Part shown: piece after piece, positions 1-7,589 of the stretch
Position numbering within the stretch: the stretch's first letter is position 1
Layout: the number at the start of each line of letters is the position of its first letter
Origin: Bacteroidales bacterium UBA5342
GTDB taxonomy: Bacteria > Bacteroidota > Bacteroidia > Bacteroidales > UBA5342
Direction: 5' to 3'
DNA: 21,816 bases
Assembly: GCA_002408065.1 (NCBI GenBank)
Contig: DHQI01000023.1
Coordinates: 12,199-34,014, forward strand
Position numbers and translations under genes: made by a program
The notes under the pieces: model-generated
The model's database searches: none
The model's input: only the letters and a program-made list of their open reading frames with translations
What the model was told of the DNA's origin: nothing

Positions 1-85
1 ATGCCTGAACGATGAACTGAGCATAGCCCGTTGTTTCTAAAGTATAGCGGCATAAAACCGAAGGCAAAGGATTTAATATTTCCAT
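1..85 (-). CDS. 5' end of an unidentified protein, cut by the window edge
   Basis: An open frame begins with ATG at 85-83 and runs without a stop for 28 codons to the left edge. It starts MEILNPLPSVLCRYTLET. It lies 14 nt after the stop of the outer-membrane barrel gene on the same strand, so it may be the next gene of that operon. There is no signal peptide or recognisable motif in the visible part, and I cannot name a family. The short length means the call rests on spacing and an open frame only; there is no clear Shine-Dalgarno sequence. Confidence 0.4.
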   Translation of the reverse strand, partial: MEILNPLPSVLCRYTLETTGYAQFIVQA

Positions 86-99
86 TTCAGTTGTCAAAT

Positions 100-1353
100 T
101 TAATAGAATTTAGCTTTCATAAACCATATTTCGCCTAAGTTAAGGCCTATGTTTACCTGACCATAGGTTTCCGTGATGTGTTTGCCGGAGAAACCTCCAA
201 TAGTTCCGAGTTCAAAGCCAACGTTAATCAGTGTACTGCTAACACGTCCGGGTAATCCCATACCTGCAGAAACATAACCCGATTTGACCGGGGCATTAGC
301 TATCTCAAAACTACCACTTTCGTAATGTGCTCCCAAACGGTAAGACACACGTTCGAAATATTTGTTGGAGTTGTAATTGGGGGTGAATTCCATACCCGCA
401 CTGAAGATATTGTTGTTGCACAAGCGTTGTGGATCGACACCAAAACCGGAATCTTCCCATTGTTTTTGGCGAATATCGGCCGAGAAAGTCAATCTATTAT
501 TATACGTCAGTGATAAGCCGGCTCCAAAGCCTTGTGGCAAATTATTTTTTACCGTTCTGCTGCTTGATTCATCAATAAGCTCCCACGAGGAGCCGATGGT
601 TGATTCTTCATAGGAGGTGAGAGTCGTAGGTAGCTCATAAGTGGCGCCCATCACAAACTTTATTTTTTCAAAGCTATGGGTAAACTGCATACCAGTAGAA
701 ACCCAGCTCCCCGTGTGATAGGTAACGGTTTCGCGTGTTGTGTAGCTGATGTCTTTGGAGTAAGTCTCGGTAATGGTTTCATTATGATTTCCCCACAAAA
801 TACCCAATTCGGCACCTACAGAAAAACCCCAGGGTAGCTTGAAACTGTTGGTCACAGTAGCTAAGCTAACTCCTCCGCTTCCATCAAAATTAACAGCATA
901 ATATTCGTTGGGACTAAGACCATTATAAGTTTTTACTGTGTTTATATTATAGCCTACAGAGGTCAAGGGTTGTACTGTGGCCGAAACAAACCAACGTTTG
1001 TGCATTGGAATCATCAGGGCTACATAATCTAAGTTGCCGGAATAGACCGTTTGGCTTTCGTCACCACTCGAAAAATTTGAACCGTTGGCATGAAAACCAA
1101 TGTCAAAGATCACAGCCATACTATCCATAGCTACTAAAGAAGAAGGGTTGATGTTATTAACATCAGTCTTTTGTTGGTTGGCGACACCGGTACCTCCCAT
1201 CATACGCGAGCGTACGGAGCCTTTTTGTTGAAAATTACCCAATCCGTAACGTGAGTAGGGCGAACTGGTTTGTGCTATCACGAAAGAACCTATTCCCAAT
1301 AAAAGGACGGTTAAAATATTTTTCATCAATGTATTATTTTTCTTGCTTAACAT
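100..1353 (-). CDS. Outer-membrane beta-barrel protein (SSPYSRYGLG type, FadL/PorV-like)
   Basis: The 417-residue protein has a signal peptide: a basic N-terminus, then a hydrophobic stretch at about 11-27 ending VIAQ. The mature start SSPYSRYGLG, followed by an 'RMMGGTGVA...NNINPSSL' region, is typical of a widespread Bacteroidota outer-membrane family related in appearance to FadL/PorV barrels. The rest is alternating aromatic and polar strands ending in Phe-Tyr, as in barrels inserted by BamA. Function is unknown: transport of a hydrophobic ligand or a secretion-linked role are both possible. A GGAGGG sits 6 nt before the ATG at 1353, favouring this start over the internal Met10 (position 1326), although Met10 would also leave a good signal peptide. 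It follows the DUF4270 gene by 12 nt and is probably co-transcribed with it. Confidence 0.8.
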   Translation of the reverse strand: MLSKKNNTLMKNILTVLLLGIGSFVIAQTSSPYSRYGLGNFQQKGSVRSRMMGGTGVANQQKTDVNNINPSSLVAMDSMAVIFDIGFHANGSNFSSGDESQTVYSGNLDYVALMIPMHKRWFVSATVQPLTSVGYNINTVKTYNGLSPNEYYAVNFDGSGGVSLATVTNSFKLPWGFSVGAELGILWGNHNETITETYSKDISYTTRETVTYHTGSWVSTGMQFTHSFEKIKFVMGATYELPTTLTSYEESTIGSSWELIDESSSRTVKNNLPQGFGAGLSLTYNNRLTFSADIRQKQWEDSGFGVDPQRLCNNNIFSAGMEFTPNYNSNKYFERVSYRLGAHYESGSFEIANAPVKSGYVSAGMGLPGRVSSTLINVGFELGTIGGFSGKHITETYGQVNIGLNLGEIWFMKAKFY

Positions 1354-1359
1354 ATCCGT

Positions 1360-1365
1360 CCCTCC
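1360..1365 (-). promoter_or_regulatory. Ribosome binding site of the outer-membrane barrel gene
   Basis: Reading the minus strand, GGAGGG lies 6 nt before the ATG at 1353 and directly after the TAA of the upstream DUF4270 gene. Strong Shine-Dalgarno sites are rare in this phylum, so this one is useful for choosing the start. Confidence 0.55.
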
Positions 1366-2781
1366 TTATTCAAATGTGGTATAATACATTTTTACTTTCA
1401 TCTGGCAATCATTGTTGTTAGCGTCGCCTATCACCATTCGGTTAACGTTGGAGATAAACGAACCGTTTTGTCTGGCTGTTAACAATAGCGTTTGATGATC
1501 AATGTCTAAACTGTTAAATAATTGCTGTTCTTGCCAGCCATAGTAGCTTATCGGTATACTGTATTCGGCTTCATAGTCCGTTAAGGTTTTCGTAGAAATG
1601 GCGGCACTTGTGCCATCAAAGCCTGTAAGTCCGCTTGAGTTAATTAGCCCATTATTTTTCAGCAGGTCTATAGACATTGCTGTGGGTAAATTAATATTAT
1701 TGGTAAACGAACGGGGTTCGGCTATAAAATCCAGATTCAAATCAATAATGGTGGGGTTAGTTCCAAAAACATACATTTCATTAAGTGTAGGTATTTCTAT
1801 CTCCGTCATCAAGCCCAATCCGCTTTGAATAAAAGTAAGGTTGTTTGTTTTTGTAGAAGAGATACCTTCACCACCGGCTTCAATACCACTGAGAACGCCT
1901 TGAGAAAAGTCTGCTGTAATCTGATTATACTGATAGGATGGTTGGTAGATTGTAAAATCATAAGCCCATTCTGTATGTGGGCCCAAGGTGTGATAATACA
2001 TCCGAATTGTCATTCCGGGAGTGGCATCGCTATTATCACTCGTTGGCATATCAAAACCAACGATGGTGCTGTTATTGCCAACACTTCTTACGGTAAGCCC
2101 CGGGAGTACATTTTCAATGAAGTTTTTGTCTGAAGTTTCTCCTGTATTAATGACAAAATTATCATTTTGAGTGATGATATTATCAAACCATTCTTGTCCC
2201 AAATCTTGTGGAAGGACAACCTCTATAGAATCGTCAGCATCTTCCGGAACAAAGGAGAAGTTTACTACAGGGACAGGGTCATAAGAGGTGGTAGAGTTAT
2301 TCTTCATTAAGGTATTGTAATAGGTAATACCGTCTACTATATTACGAATAGAATCGAGATCGTAATCTTCTGTAAGTTTATAAATGGCGAGATTAACGTT
2401 ACTGGAGGTATCGCCATACACATAACCATTAGGTCGCATTATAAACACCATAGAGTCGAAAATGGCTGTCCTTAAAAAACCATTGTTCTCTATATTAGAT
2501 GTATACACGTTAGGAGAAATTTTAAATACGGTATTTGTAGTAATTTCGCCTATGTAGTCGTCTATATAAGAGCCGCACAATGCTACGCCGGTGTTATTGG
2601 TGGTTTCGTACTCTGCAAGTTTTGTTTTGCTATTGATAGTAAAGTTCTCAGTGTAATAGGCTTTGTGGTCGTCACTCATCACATCTTCACCTACTGTTAA
2701 TACCATTTCGTCGGAGGTACAAGCCATAAAACTTAATGCCGTGAGAAAGACAAAAAGGCGGTAAACAGGATTTATTTGCAT
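1366..2781 (-). CDS. DUF4270 family lipoprotein
   Basis: The protein is 471 residues from the ATG at 2781. The start MQINPVYRLFVF leads into a hydrophobic stretch ending FMAC at Cys21, a plausible lipobox, followed by TSDE, an acidic tail that in Bacteroidota can send lipoproteins to the cell surface. The body matches the DUF4270 pattern as I remember it: LCGSYIDDYIGEITTNTVF early on, then strand-rich sequence with 'DSMVFIM' and a C-terminal 'MKVKMYYT' strand. The family has no established function and is often found near glmS or glycogen synthase genes. The open frame extends to 2946, but that extension lacks a signal peptide and runs across the best promoter box (2845-2852), so I chose the internal start. 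It is the first gene of a probable operon with the barrel protein. Confidence 0.85.
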   Translation of the reverse strand: MQINPVYRLFVFLTALSFMACTSDEMVLTVGEDVMSDDHKAYYTENFTINSKTKLAEYETTNNTGVALCGSYIDDYIGEITTNTVFKISPNVYTSNIENNGFLRTAIFDSMVFIMRPNGYVYGDTSSNVNLAIYKLTEDYDLDSIRNIVDGITYYNTLMKNNSTTSYDPVPVVNFSFVPEDADDSIEVVLPQDLGQEWFDNIITQNDNFVINTGETSDKNFIENVLPGLTVRSVGNNSTIVGFDMPTSDNSDATPGMTIRMYYHTLGPHTEWAYDFTIYQPSYQYNQITADFSQGVLSGIEAGGEGISSTKTNNLTFIQSGLGLMTEIEIPTLNEMYVFGTNPTIIDLNLDFIAEPRSFTNNINLPTAMSIDLLKNNGLINSSGLTGFDGTSAAISTKTLTDYEAEYSIPISYYGWQEQQLFNSLDIDHQTLLLTARQNGSFISNVNRMVIGDANNNDCQMKVKMYYTTFE

Positions 2782-2844
2782 AATAAATTGGAGTCTAGTT
2801 TCGTTTTGAGGATAATGCTCCTCAACTTTATTAAAATTGAGCGG

Positions 2845-2852
2845 CAAAATTA
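2845..2852 (-). promoter_or_regulatory. Candidate -7 box (TAATTTTG) for the DUF4270 operon
   Basis: On the minus strand TAATTTTG followed by CC matches the Bacteroidota TAnnTTTG element, about 63 nt before the chosen DUF4270 start. I see no TTG-type -33 box at the expected distance, so support is partial. Confidence 0.4.
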
Positions 2853-2968
2853 AATTCTTTTTTCGTTTATTTGCACGCTCTAAGCTAAAAACATGGTTTT
2901 TTTTCAAAAAAAACGAACGAGTTTTAAAAAAATTGTTTGAATACATTTAATTAATAATAATTTATACG

Positions 2969-4030
2969 ATGATTAATAAGAAATTATTTCTTTTCCTTCT
3001 TGGCTTTGCAACTTTATTCTTAGCCACCTCTTGTGATGATGATGATGATGATACTCTTTACGGTAACTGGCTTGAAACTTACCAGTATAAAGGTAGCAAG
3101 CGTAGTCATGCAGCATCTTTCATTATTGATGAGACGCTTTACTTCGGTTTAGGTTACAATGGTTCGCGTTCTAGTGGTAGCCAATACTTCACTGATTTTA
3201 AATCATACGGTGGTGGTACTAACTGGACATCATTAGCCGATTTTCCTGGTCCGGGACGTCAAGGTGCCTTTTCTTTTGCTGTTGATGGTAAAGGTTATGT
3301 AGGTTGTGGTTATTATAACGATACTGCCGAGATTTATTATAACGATGTTTGGGTGTATGATCCAGTGATTAATGAATGGGATACATTAGCCGATTTTCCT
3401 GGTGGCTTGCGTACTGGTGCTGTTAGTTTTGTAGTAGGAGGTAAGGCTTATGTGGCTGGTGGTCACTATGACTCTGATGACACAAAAGGCGACTGTTATG
3501 AGTTTGATCCAGCTACAGGAACATTTACTGCAGTAGATGATATGGGCTTTAAGCGTACAGGTGCTTTTGCCTTTGTTATTGGTACACGCGCTTATGTTGG
3601 TGGTGGCTATGACAATAACTTAGTGCGTCAGTTTGAGTATTTTGATGCTGCTACCAAGTCTTGGAATGGTGATCCTGCTTCTGATGATGATGATTTAAGA
3701 GATTTGTATCTGGACTCTGATGATATTGATGACATCGATGATTATGATGAGGTGCTTAACCTGCTTCGCCGCTGGACTACTACTTTCGTAGTTGATGATA
3801 AGGCTTATATTTTAGGTGGTAATAATGGTAGTGTGCTGGGAGATTGTTGGGAATATGATCCTACTACAGACATCTGGACAGAGAAGAATTCATTTGATAC
3901 CTATATGAGTTCTCGTCAGAATGCCACTGCATTTGTATTAAATGAGGTACCTTATATTATGGCCGGTTATACTGGTAGTAGTTATTTAGATGATGTATGG
4001 TATTTTGAGCCAAACGAAGAACAAGAATAA
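2969..4030 (+). CDS. Kelch-repeat beta-propeller lipoprotein, probably surface exposed
   Basis: The 353-residue protein has a lipoprotein signal peptide ending LATSC at Cys22, followed at once by six Asp. Acidic residues at this place form the surface-export signal described in Capnocytophaga, Flavobacterium and Bacteroides, so the protein is likely displayed outside the cell. Six Kelch-type blades follow at about 47-95, 97-146, 148-194, 196-236, 269-310 and 316-348. Each has an R-x-G-A/S-x-F-x-V entry, a YVGGG-like turn and a W/Y-x-YDP-x-x-x-x-W exit. Between blades 4 and 5 is an Asp-rich insert (about 238-265). The fold suggests carbohydrate or protein binding; no catalytic site is visible. 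It diverges from the DUF4270 operon and ends at a strong terminator, so it is probably monocistronic. I cannot assign a ligand. Confidence 0.85.
   Translation: MINKKLFLFLLGFATLFLATSCDDDDDDTLYGNWLETYQYKGSKRSHAASFIIDETLYFGLGYNGSRSSGSQYFTDFKSYGGGTNWTSLADFPGPGRQGAFSFAVDGKGYVGCGYYNDTAEIYYNDVWVYDPVINEWDTLADFPGGLRTGAVSFVVGGKAYVAGGHYDSDDTKGDCYEFDPATGTFTAVDDMGFKRTGAFAFVIGTRAYVGGGYDNNLVRQFEYFDAATKSWNGDPASDDDDLRDLYLDSDDIDDIDDYDEVLNLLRRWTTTFVVDDKAYILGGNNGSVLGDCWEYDPTTDIWTEKNSFDTYMSSRQNATAFVLNEVPYIMAGYTGSSYLDDVWYFEPNEEQE
3035..3052 (+). repeat. (GAT)6 microsatellite coding for six Asp after the lipobox Cys
   Basis: Six perfect GAT triplets follow the TGT codon of the lipidated Cys. The repeat is in frame, so slippage would change the length of the acidic export tail without breaking the gene. 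Confidence 0.85.
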
Positions 4031-4047
4031 GAAAGGTTCTTAATCAT

Positions 4048-4086
4048 AAAAAAAGCCTCCGGATCTTAGGATTCGGGGGCTTTTTT
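4048..4086 (+). terminator. Rho-independent terminator of the Kelch gene
   Basis: An 11-bp stem (4055-4065 with 4070-4080, two G-U pairs, otherwise GC-rich) encloses a TTAG loop and is followed by six T. Seven A before the stem could make it work on the minus strand as well. It starts 17 nt after the Kelch stop codon. Confidence 0.9.
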
Positions 4087-4389
4087 GTTGATAGCAAGAA
4101 GTTTTTTTTAAGTGTGGATCAAATAGTGTCGTAAAGGATTCTGTTAAGCAAGCGTATCTTTCTCACTAGCATTCTTTCAGGGTTTTCCGAAGCGCAGGAT
4201 GTTTTTGCGGGATATTGGGTGGCTGATGCGTTGTTTTTAAGAGTTAAGAAATATCTCTTAGGAGGTCAATACTTTAGCTTTTGCAGCCATTTTTTTCTGT
4301 CGAAAACCTTCCTTAAACCAAACAATGGAATACTAAAAAAGAGCGGAATTCAAAGTCTTGGGATTTTACGTCACTTAAATCAGTTTAAT
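4087..4389. other. Intergenic stretch with no recognised gene
   Basis: This lies between the Kelch terminator and the glmS terminator. A 69-codon open frame on the plus strand starts here but runs through the glmS terminator hairpin and has no family resemblance, so I do not call it. I see no promoter box or repeat that I would defend. Confidence 0.6.
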
Positions 4390-4426
4390 AAAAAAAACGC
4401 CATGATGAAATTCATCATAGCGTTTT
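4390..4426 (-). terminator. Rho-independent terminator of glmS (possibly bidirectional)
   Basis: An inverted repeat pairs 4402-4407 with 4413-4418 around an AAATT loop, and after one C-A mismatch pairs 4394-4400 with 4420-4426. On the minus strand the stem ends in a run of T (the complement of the eight A at 4390-4397). It begins 22 nt beyond the glmS stop codon. Confidence 0.85.
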
Positions 4427-4448
4427 AATATAAAATATTTCTATGGTT

Positions 4449-6236
4449 TTATTCCACGGTCACACTCTTAGCCAGATTTCTTGGTTTGTCCACATCGTTG
4501 CCTTGAATGATAGCACCGTAGTAAGCCAATAGTTGGCATGGGATAATAGCAACCATGGGGGCTACCATAGGATCTACATCATCAATAATGATTTGATCGC
4601 TGGGGCGACTCAATGATTTCATTGAGATAACCATCGTTTTAGCGCCACGGCTTTCCACTTCTGATAGGTTGCTGCGGGTATTTAGATTGATTTCTTTGTT
4701 GGTTATAATAGCTGATACAGGCGTGTCCTCTTCTATTAGTGCAATAGTACCGTGTTTCAGTTCGCCGGCTGCAAAACCTTCGGCTTGTATGTATGAAATC
4801 TCTTTCAGCTTAAGAGCCGCTTCCATAGCAATGTAATAGTCGAAACCACGTCCGATAAAGAAAGCGTTACGTTTTGTAAGCATTTCTTTGGCCAGTTTGT
4901 TGACCACTTCTTTTTTATTGATAATGTCGTCCATGATACCGGCCGCTTTAGATAGTTCCTGCTTAAGGTTCATATCGCTTTTGCCAAAGTAGTTGGCCAA
5001 TATAAGCAGAACAGAAAGAGAGGCCACATAAGCTTTGGTCGAAGCGACGGCAATTTCCGGACCCGCAAAGATGTCTACATAAGCGTCCGATTCGCGGGCT
5101 AGGGTAGAGGTGGCGACGTTGGTGATAGTCAGTGAGGGGTAGCCCATTTCTTTTGTTTTGACAAGACAGGCGCGGCTGTCAGCTGTTTCTCCACTTTGTG
5201 ATATGTAGATGAAAAGTGGATTTTGGGTCAATGCAGGGGTGTTGTAAATAAATTCACTGGAGATATGCACCTCGGTAGGGATGCCGGCAATTTTTTCAAA
5301 ATAACCTTTGGCTACATAGCCTGCGTGTGCACTGGTTCCGGCTGCCAATATATAGATGCGGTCACGTCCATCAAACACTTTCTGCACTTTATCGTCAAGA
5401 ACGAGTTTGTCATCTTTGAAGTATTCTGAAATGATACGGCGTACGACGCTTGCTTGTTCGTCTATCTCTTTTAGCATATAGTGTTCGTAAGCTCCTTTGC
5501 CAATATCGCTGGTGTTTACTACTATATCATGAAGTTCGTAGTCACGCTCTTTGCCAATAACATCATAGATAGCAATGCTGAAATCGCCATTCATGCCCAT
5601 CTCTACCAAAGAACCGTCTTCGAGGGGGATGAACTGTTTACAGTGATCGAGTAAAGGCATAATATCACTGCCAACAATGTAGCCTTCGGCCGATACCCCT
5701 ACAAGCAAAGGACTTTTGTTTTTAGCGGCATATAGTTTGTGGTGATCTTCTGTGTCGATGATAACCAATGCATAGGAACCGTCGATAAGGCTCATTGTTT
5801 TGCGGATAGCATCATTGACGTTGTTGTACTTATTGAAATAATATTCTATGAGATAGGCTACTACTTCAGAGTCTGTTTCTGTGCGGAAATTGTATGCGCT
5901 CAGGCGGGACTCTTTTAGTTCGCGGGAATTCTCAATGACCCCATTATGTACCAGGATGAAACGTTCGTTCATGCTGTAGTGGGGATGCGAATTACTTTGC
6001 GTTACTTTGCCGTGTGTAGCCCAGCGAGTATGGCCTATACCGATATGAGATTCTACCTCGGGGGTTATGCTAATCAGATTTTTAACGCGTCCTGTATCTT
6101 TAAAAACGGTAATTTTGTTTTCTTGTAAAAGTGCTAAGCCAGCACTGTCGTATCCACGGTATTCTAGTCGTTCCAAGCCTTTTAGTACGACCTCCTTGGC
6201 ATTAAAGCTGCCCAAACTACCTACGATTCCACACAT
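4449..6236 (-). CDS. glmS: Glutamine--fructose-6-phosphate aminotransferase (isomerizing)
   Basis: GlmS makes glucosamine-6-phosphate from fructose-6-phosphate and glutamine, the first committed step toward UDP-GlcNAc, peptidoglycan and lipid A. The 595 residues are complete and of normal length. The N-terminal glutaminase has Cys2 (MCGIVG), RWATHG at 71-76 and HNG at 97-99. Two SIS sugar-isomerase domains follow, with SQSGET at 346-351, the 'AEGFAAGELKHG' region at 485-496 and the conserved tail DKPRNLAKSVTVE. It is the last gene of a minus-strand set: the RapZ-YvcK fusion, the GlmU-like protein, then glmS, which ends at a strong terminator. A 140-nt leader separates it from glmU. The neighbouring regulator domains suggest that amino-sugar flux is controlled locally. 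Confidence 0.98.
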   Translation of the reverse strand: MCGIVGSLGSFNAKEVVLKGLERLEYRGYDSAGLALLQENKITVFKDTGRVKNLISITPEVESHIGIGHTRWATHGKVTQSNSHPHYSMNERFILVHNGVIENSRELKESRLSAYNFRTETDSEVVAYLIEYYFNKYNNVNDAIRKTMSLIDGSYALVIIDTEDHHKLYAAKNKSPLLVGVSAEGYIVGSDIMPLLDHCKQFIPLEDGSLVEMGMNGDFSIAIYDVIGKERDYELHDIVVNTSDIGKGAYEHYMLKEIDEQASVVRRIISEYFKDDKLVLDDKVQKVFDGRDRIYILAAGTSAHAGYVAKGYFEKIAGIPTEVHISSEFIYNTPALTQNPLFIYISQSGETADSRACLVKTKEMGYPSLTITNVATSTLARESDAYVDIFAGPEIAVASTKAYVASLSVLLILANYFGKSDMNLKQELSKAAGIMDDIINKKEVVNKLAKEMLTKRNAFFIGRGFDYYIAMEAALKLKEISYIQAEGFAAGELKHGTIALIEEDTPVSAIITNKEINLNTRSNLSEVESRGAKTMVISMKSLSRPSDQIIIDDVDPMVAPMVAIIPCQLLAYYGAIIQGNDVDKPRNLAKSVTVE

Positions 6237-6376
6237 TGTATTCTAATTTTTTTATAATTATTTTTTTCTAATCTTAAGTTGCACAGCAAAGTGCTACTGT
6301 TTATGCCCCTCCGGCTTCGATACGAATTGTTCATGCCTCACACTTCACTCAGCCATCGGTTTTGCGGCCTTATTGT

Positions 6377-7462
6377 TTACTTTTTAGGTCTTTTATAACC
6401 TTCTTTGTTGATCTGACGCGCACGGGCAAAGCATAATGACTGAGCCGGTACATTTTTTGTTACAGTAGAGCCTGCTGCTACCAAAGCATCGTTACCAATG
6501 GTGACAGGAGCTATCAGGTTGGTGTTGCAACCAATGAAAGCTTCGTCCTCGATGGTGGTATGATGCTTGTTTTTACCGTCATAATTTACCGTGATAACAC
6601 CACAGCCAATGTTAACTTTTTTGCCAATGGTCGTGTCGCCCAAATAAGATAAGTGAGCAGAGGCTGCTTTGTCATCCATCGTGGCATTTTTTAGCTCTAC
6701 AAAGTTACCGATTTTTACGCCGTTGCCCAGAGTTGCCGATTGACGCACCCGTACAAAGGGACCTAATTTGCATGCTTTACCTATTTGGACTTTACCGGTG
6801 ATGTAGGTGTTGGGGAAAATAATGGTATCCTGTCCTATTTCTACATCCGGACCAATGGTGACGCTGTCCATGTTTTTTATACTTACACCATTGAATAAGT
6901 GTTTTTTGATAATTTCACGACGTAGATCATTCTCCGTATTGCTTAGTTGTAAGCGGTTAGTGATGGGGAAGAAAACCTCCTCGGTAATGATGTCGTGGTT
7001 GCTGTATTCGTTCTTTTCTATCAGCTCATTAAGGGTAGAATAGTCTGAGGTAAAAATTTCGTTACTAATACAGTATACGTTGGTTGGCTTTAAATTAATG
7101 GTCAAAGCCACAATCTTCATATGGCTTTTTTTGTAGTTGCTGACCAGTTGGTTCAGATATTCTTTACTGATCATCGGGGTGTTGCCGTTGCAAACGATGG
7201 TGAAGTCTTGGTCATTCTGTTGACAGCAAAACTGTTGGTATATTTCTTCCTCGTTACTAACGCTTTTAATGCTGACTTTGTCTTGATATTTAGTAAAAGC
7301 ACCTTCGTTATCAGCATTAATGACCAATTCTTTATCATAGCCCTCTAAAGCTTCTAGTACATAGTCTATCATAGCTTTGTCCAGAAGGTCGTGTAAAAAC
7401 ACCGGAGTGGTGCTTTTCATTGCTTTTTCATCTTTGTTTGCGAGTATTATTGCCTTTGTCAT
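6377..7462 (-). CDS. glmU: GlmU-like protein: intact acetyltransferase half, degenerate uridylyltransferase half
   Basis: Normal GlmU (about 456 residues) acetylates glucosamine-1-phosphate and then uridylylates it. This protein has only 361 residues. The C-terminal left-handed beta-helix (about 195-361) looks active: Arg238/Arg240 in VRVR, Lys258 in VELKNA, the catalytic-type His270 in AAHLSYLGD-like context (ASAHLSYLGD), and NYDG at 293-296. The N-terminal half is shortened and has lost its nucleotide-binding signature: where GxGTRMxSxxPKxLH is expected it reads NKDEKAMKSTTPVFLH, and the metal-binding GDxPLI is GNTPMI (Asp to Asn94). ITNRLQL at 167-173 keeps the normal linker pattern. I infer an acetyltransferase that no longer makes UDP-GlcNAc. 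It sits between the RapZ-YvcK fusion and glmS. Confidence 0.88.
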   Translation of the reverse strand: MTKAIILANKDEKAMKSTTPVFLHDLLDKAMIDYVLEALEGYDKELVINADNEGAFTKYQDKVSIKSVSNEEEIYQQFCCQQNDQDFTIVCNGNTPMISKEYLNQLVSNYKKSHMKIVALTINLKPTNVYCISNEIFTSDYSTLNELIEKNEYSNHDIITEEVFFPITNRLQLSNTENDLRREIIKKHLFNGVSIKNMDSVTIGPDVEIGQDTIIFPNTYITGKVQIGKACKLGPFVRVRQSATLGNGVKIGNFVELKNATMDDKAASAHLSYLGDTTIGKKVNIGCGVITVNYDGKNKHHTTIEDEAFIGCNTNLIAPVTIGNDALVAAGSTVTKNVPAQSLCFARARQINKEGYKRPKK

Positions 7463-7589
7463 TGGGGTAAAATTGGATATTTAAAATTGGAAAACTAGAA
7501 TTGTTAGTGACCAATTTATCGTCTGTTTTGATATTTATTCGTTTGAGCTTAAAAAGCTTTTTTTATATATTAAAGCGTATTGTTTTTAC

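Noticed and set aside
2782..2946. Upstream extension of the DUF4270 frame to a Met at 2946
   Set aside because: It would bury the lipoprotein signal 55 residues inside and crosses the best promoter box.
4219..4428. Plus-strand 69-codon open frame
   Set aside because: It runs through the glmS terminator hairpin, has no family likeness, and its start follows no sensible initiation context.
7533..7567. AGCTT/AAGCT hairpin with a T tract near 7545-7563 between the RapZ-YvcK and GlmU genes
   Set aside because: The T tract is on the plus strand, where no gene needs termination, and the stem is only 5 bp.
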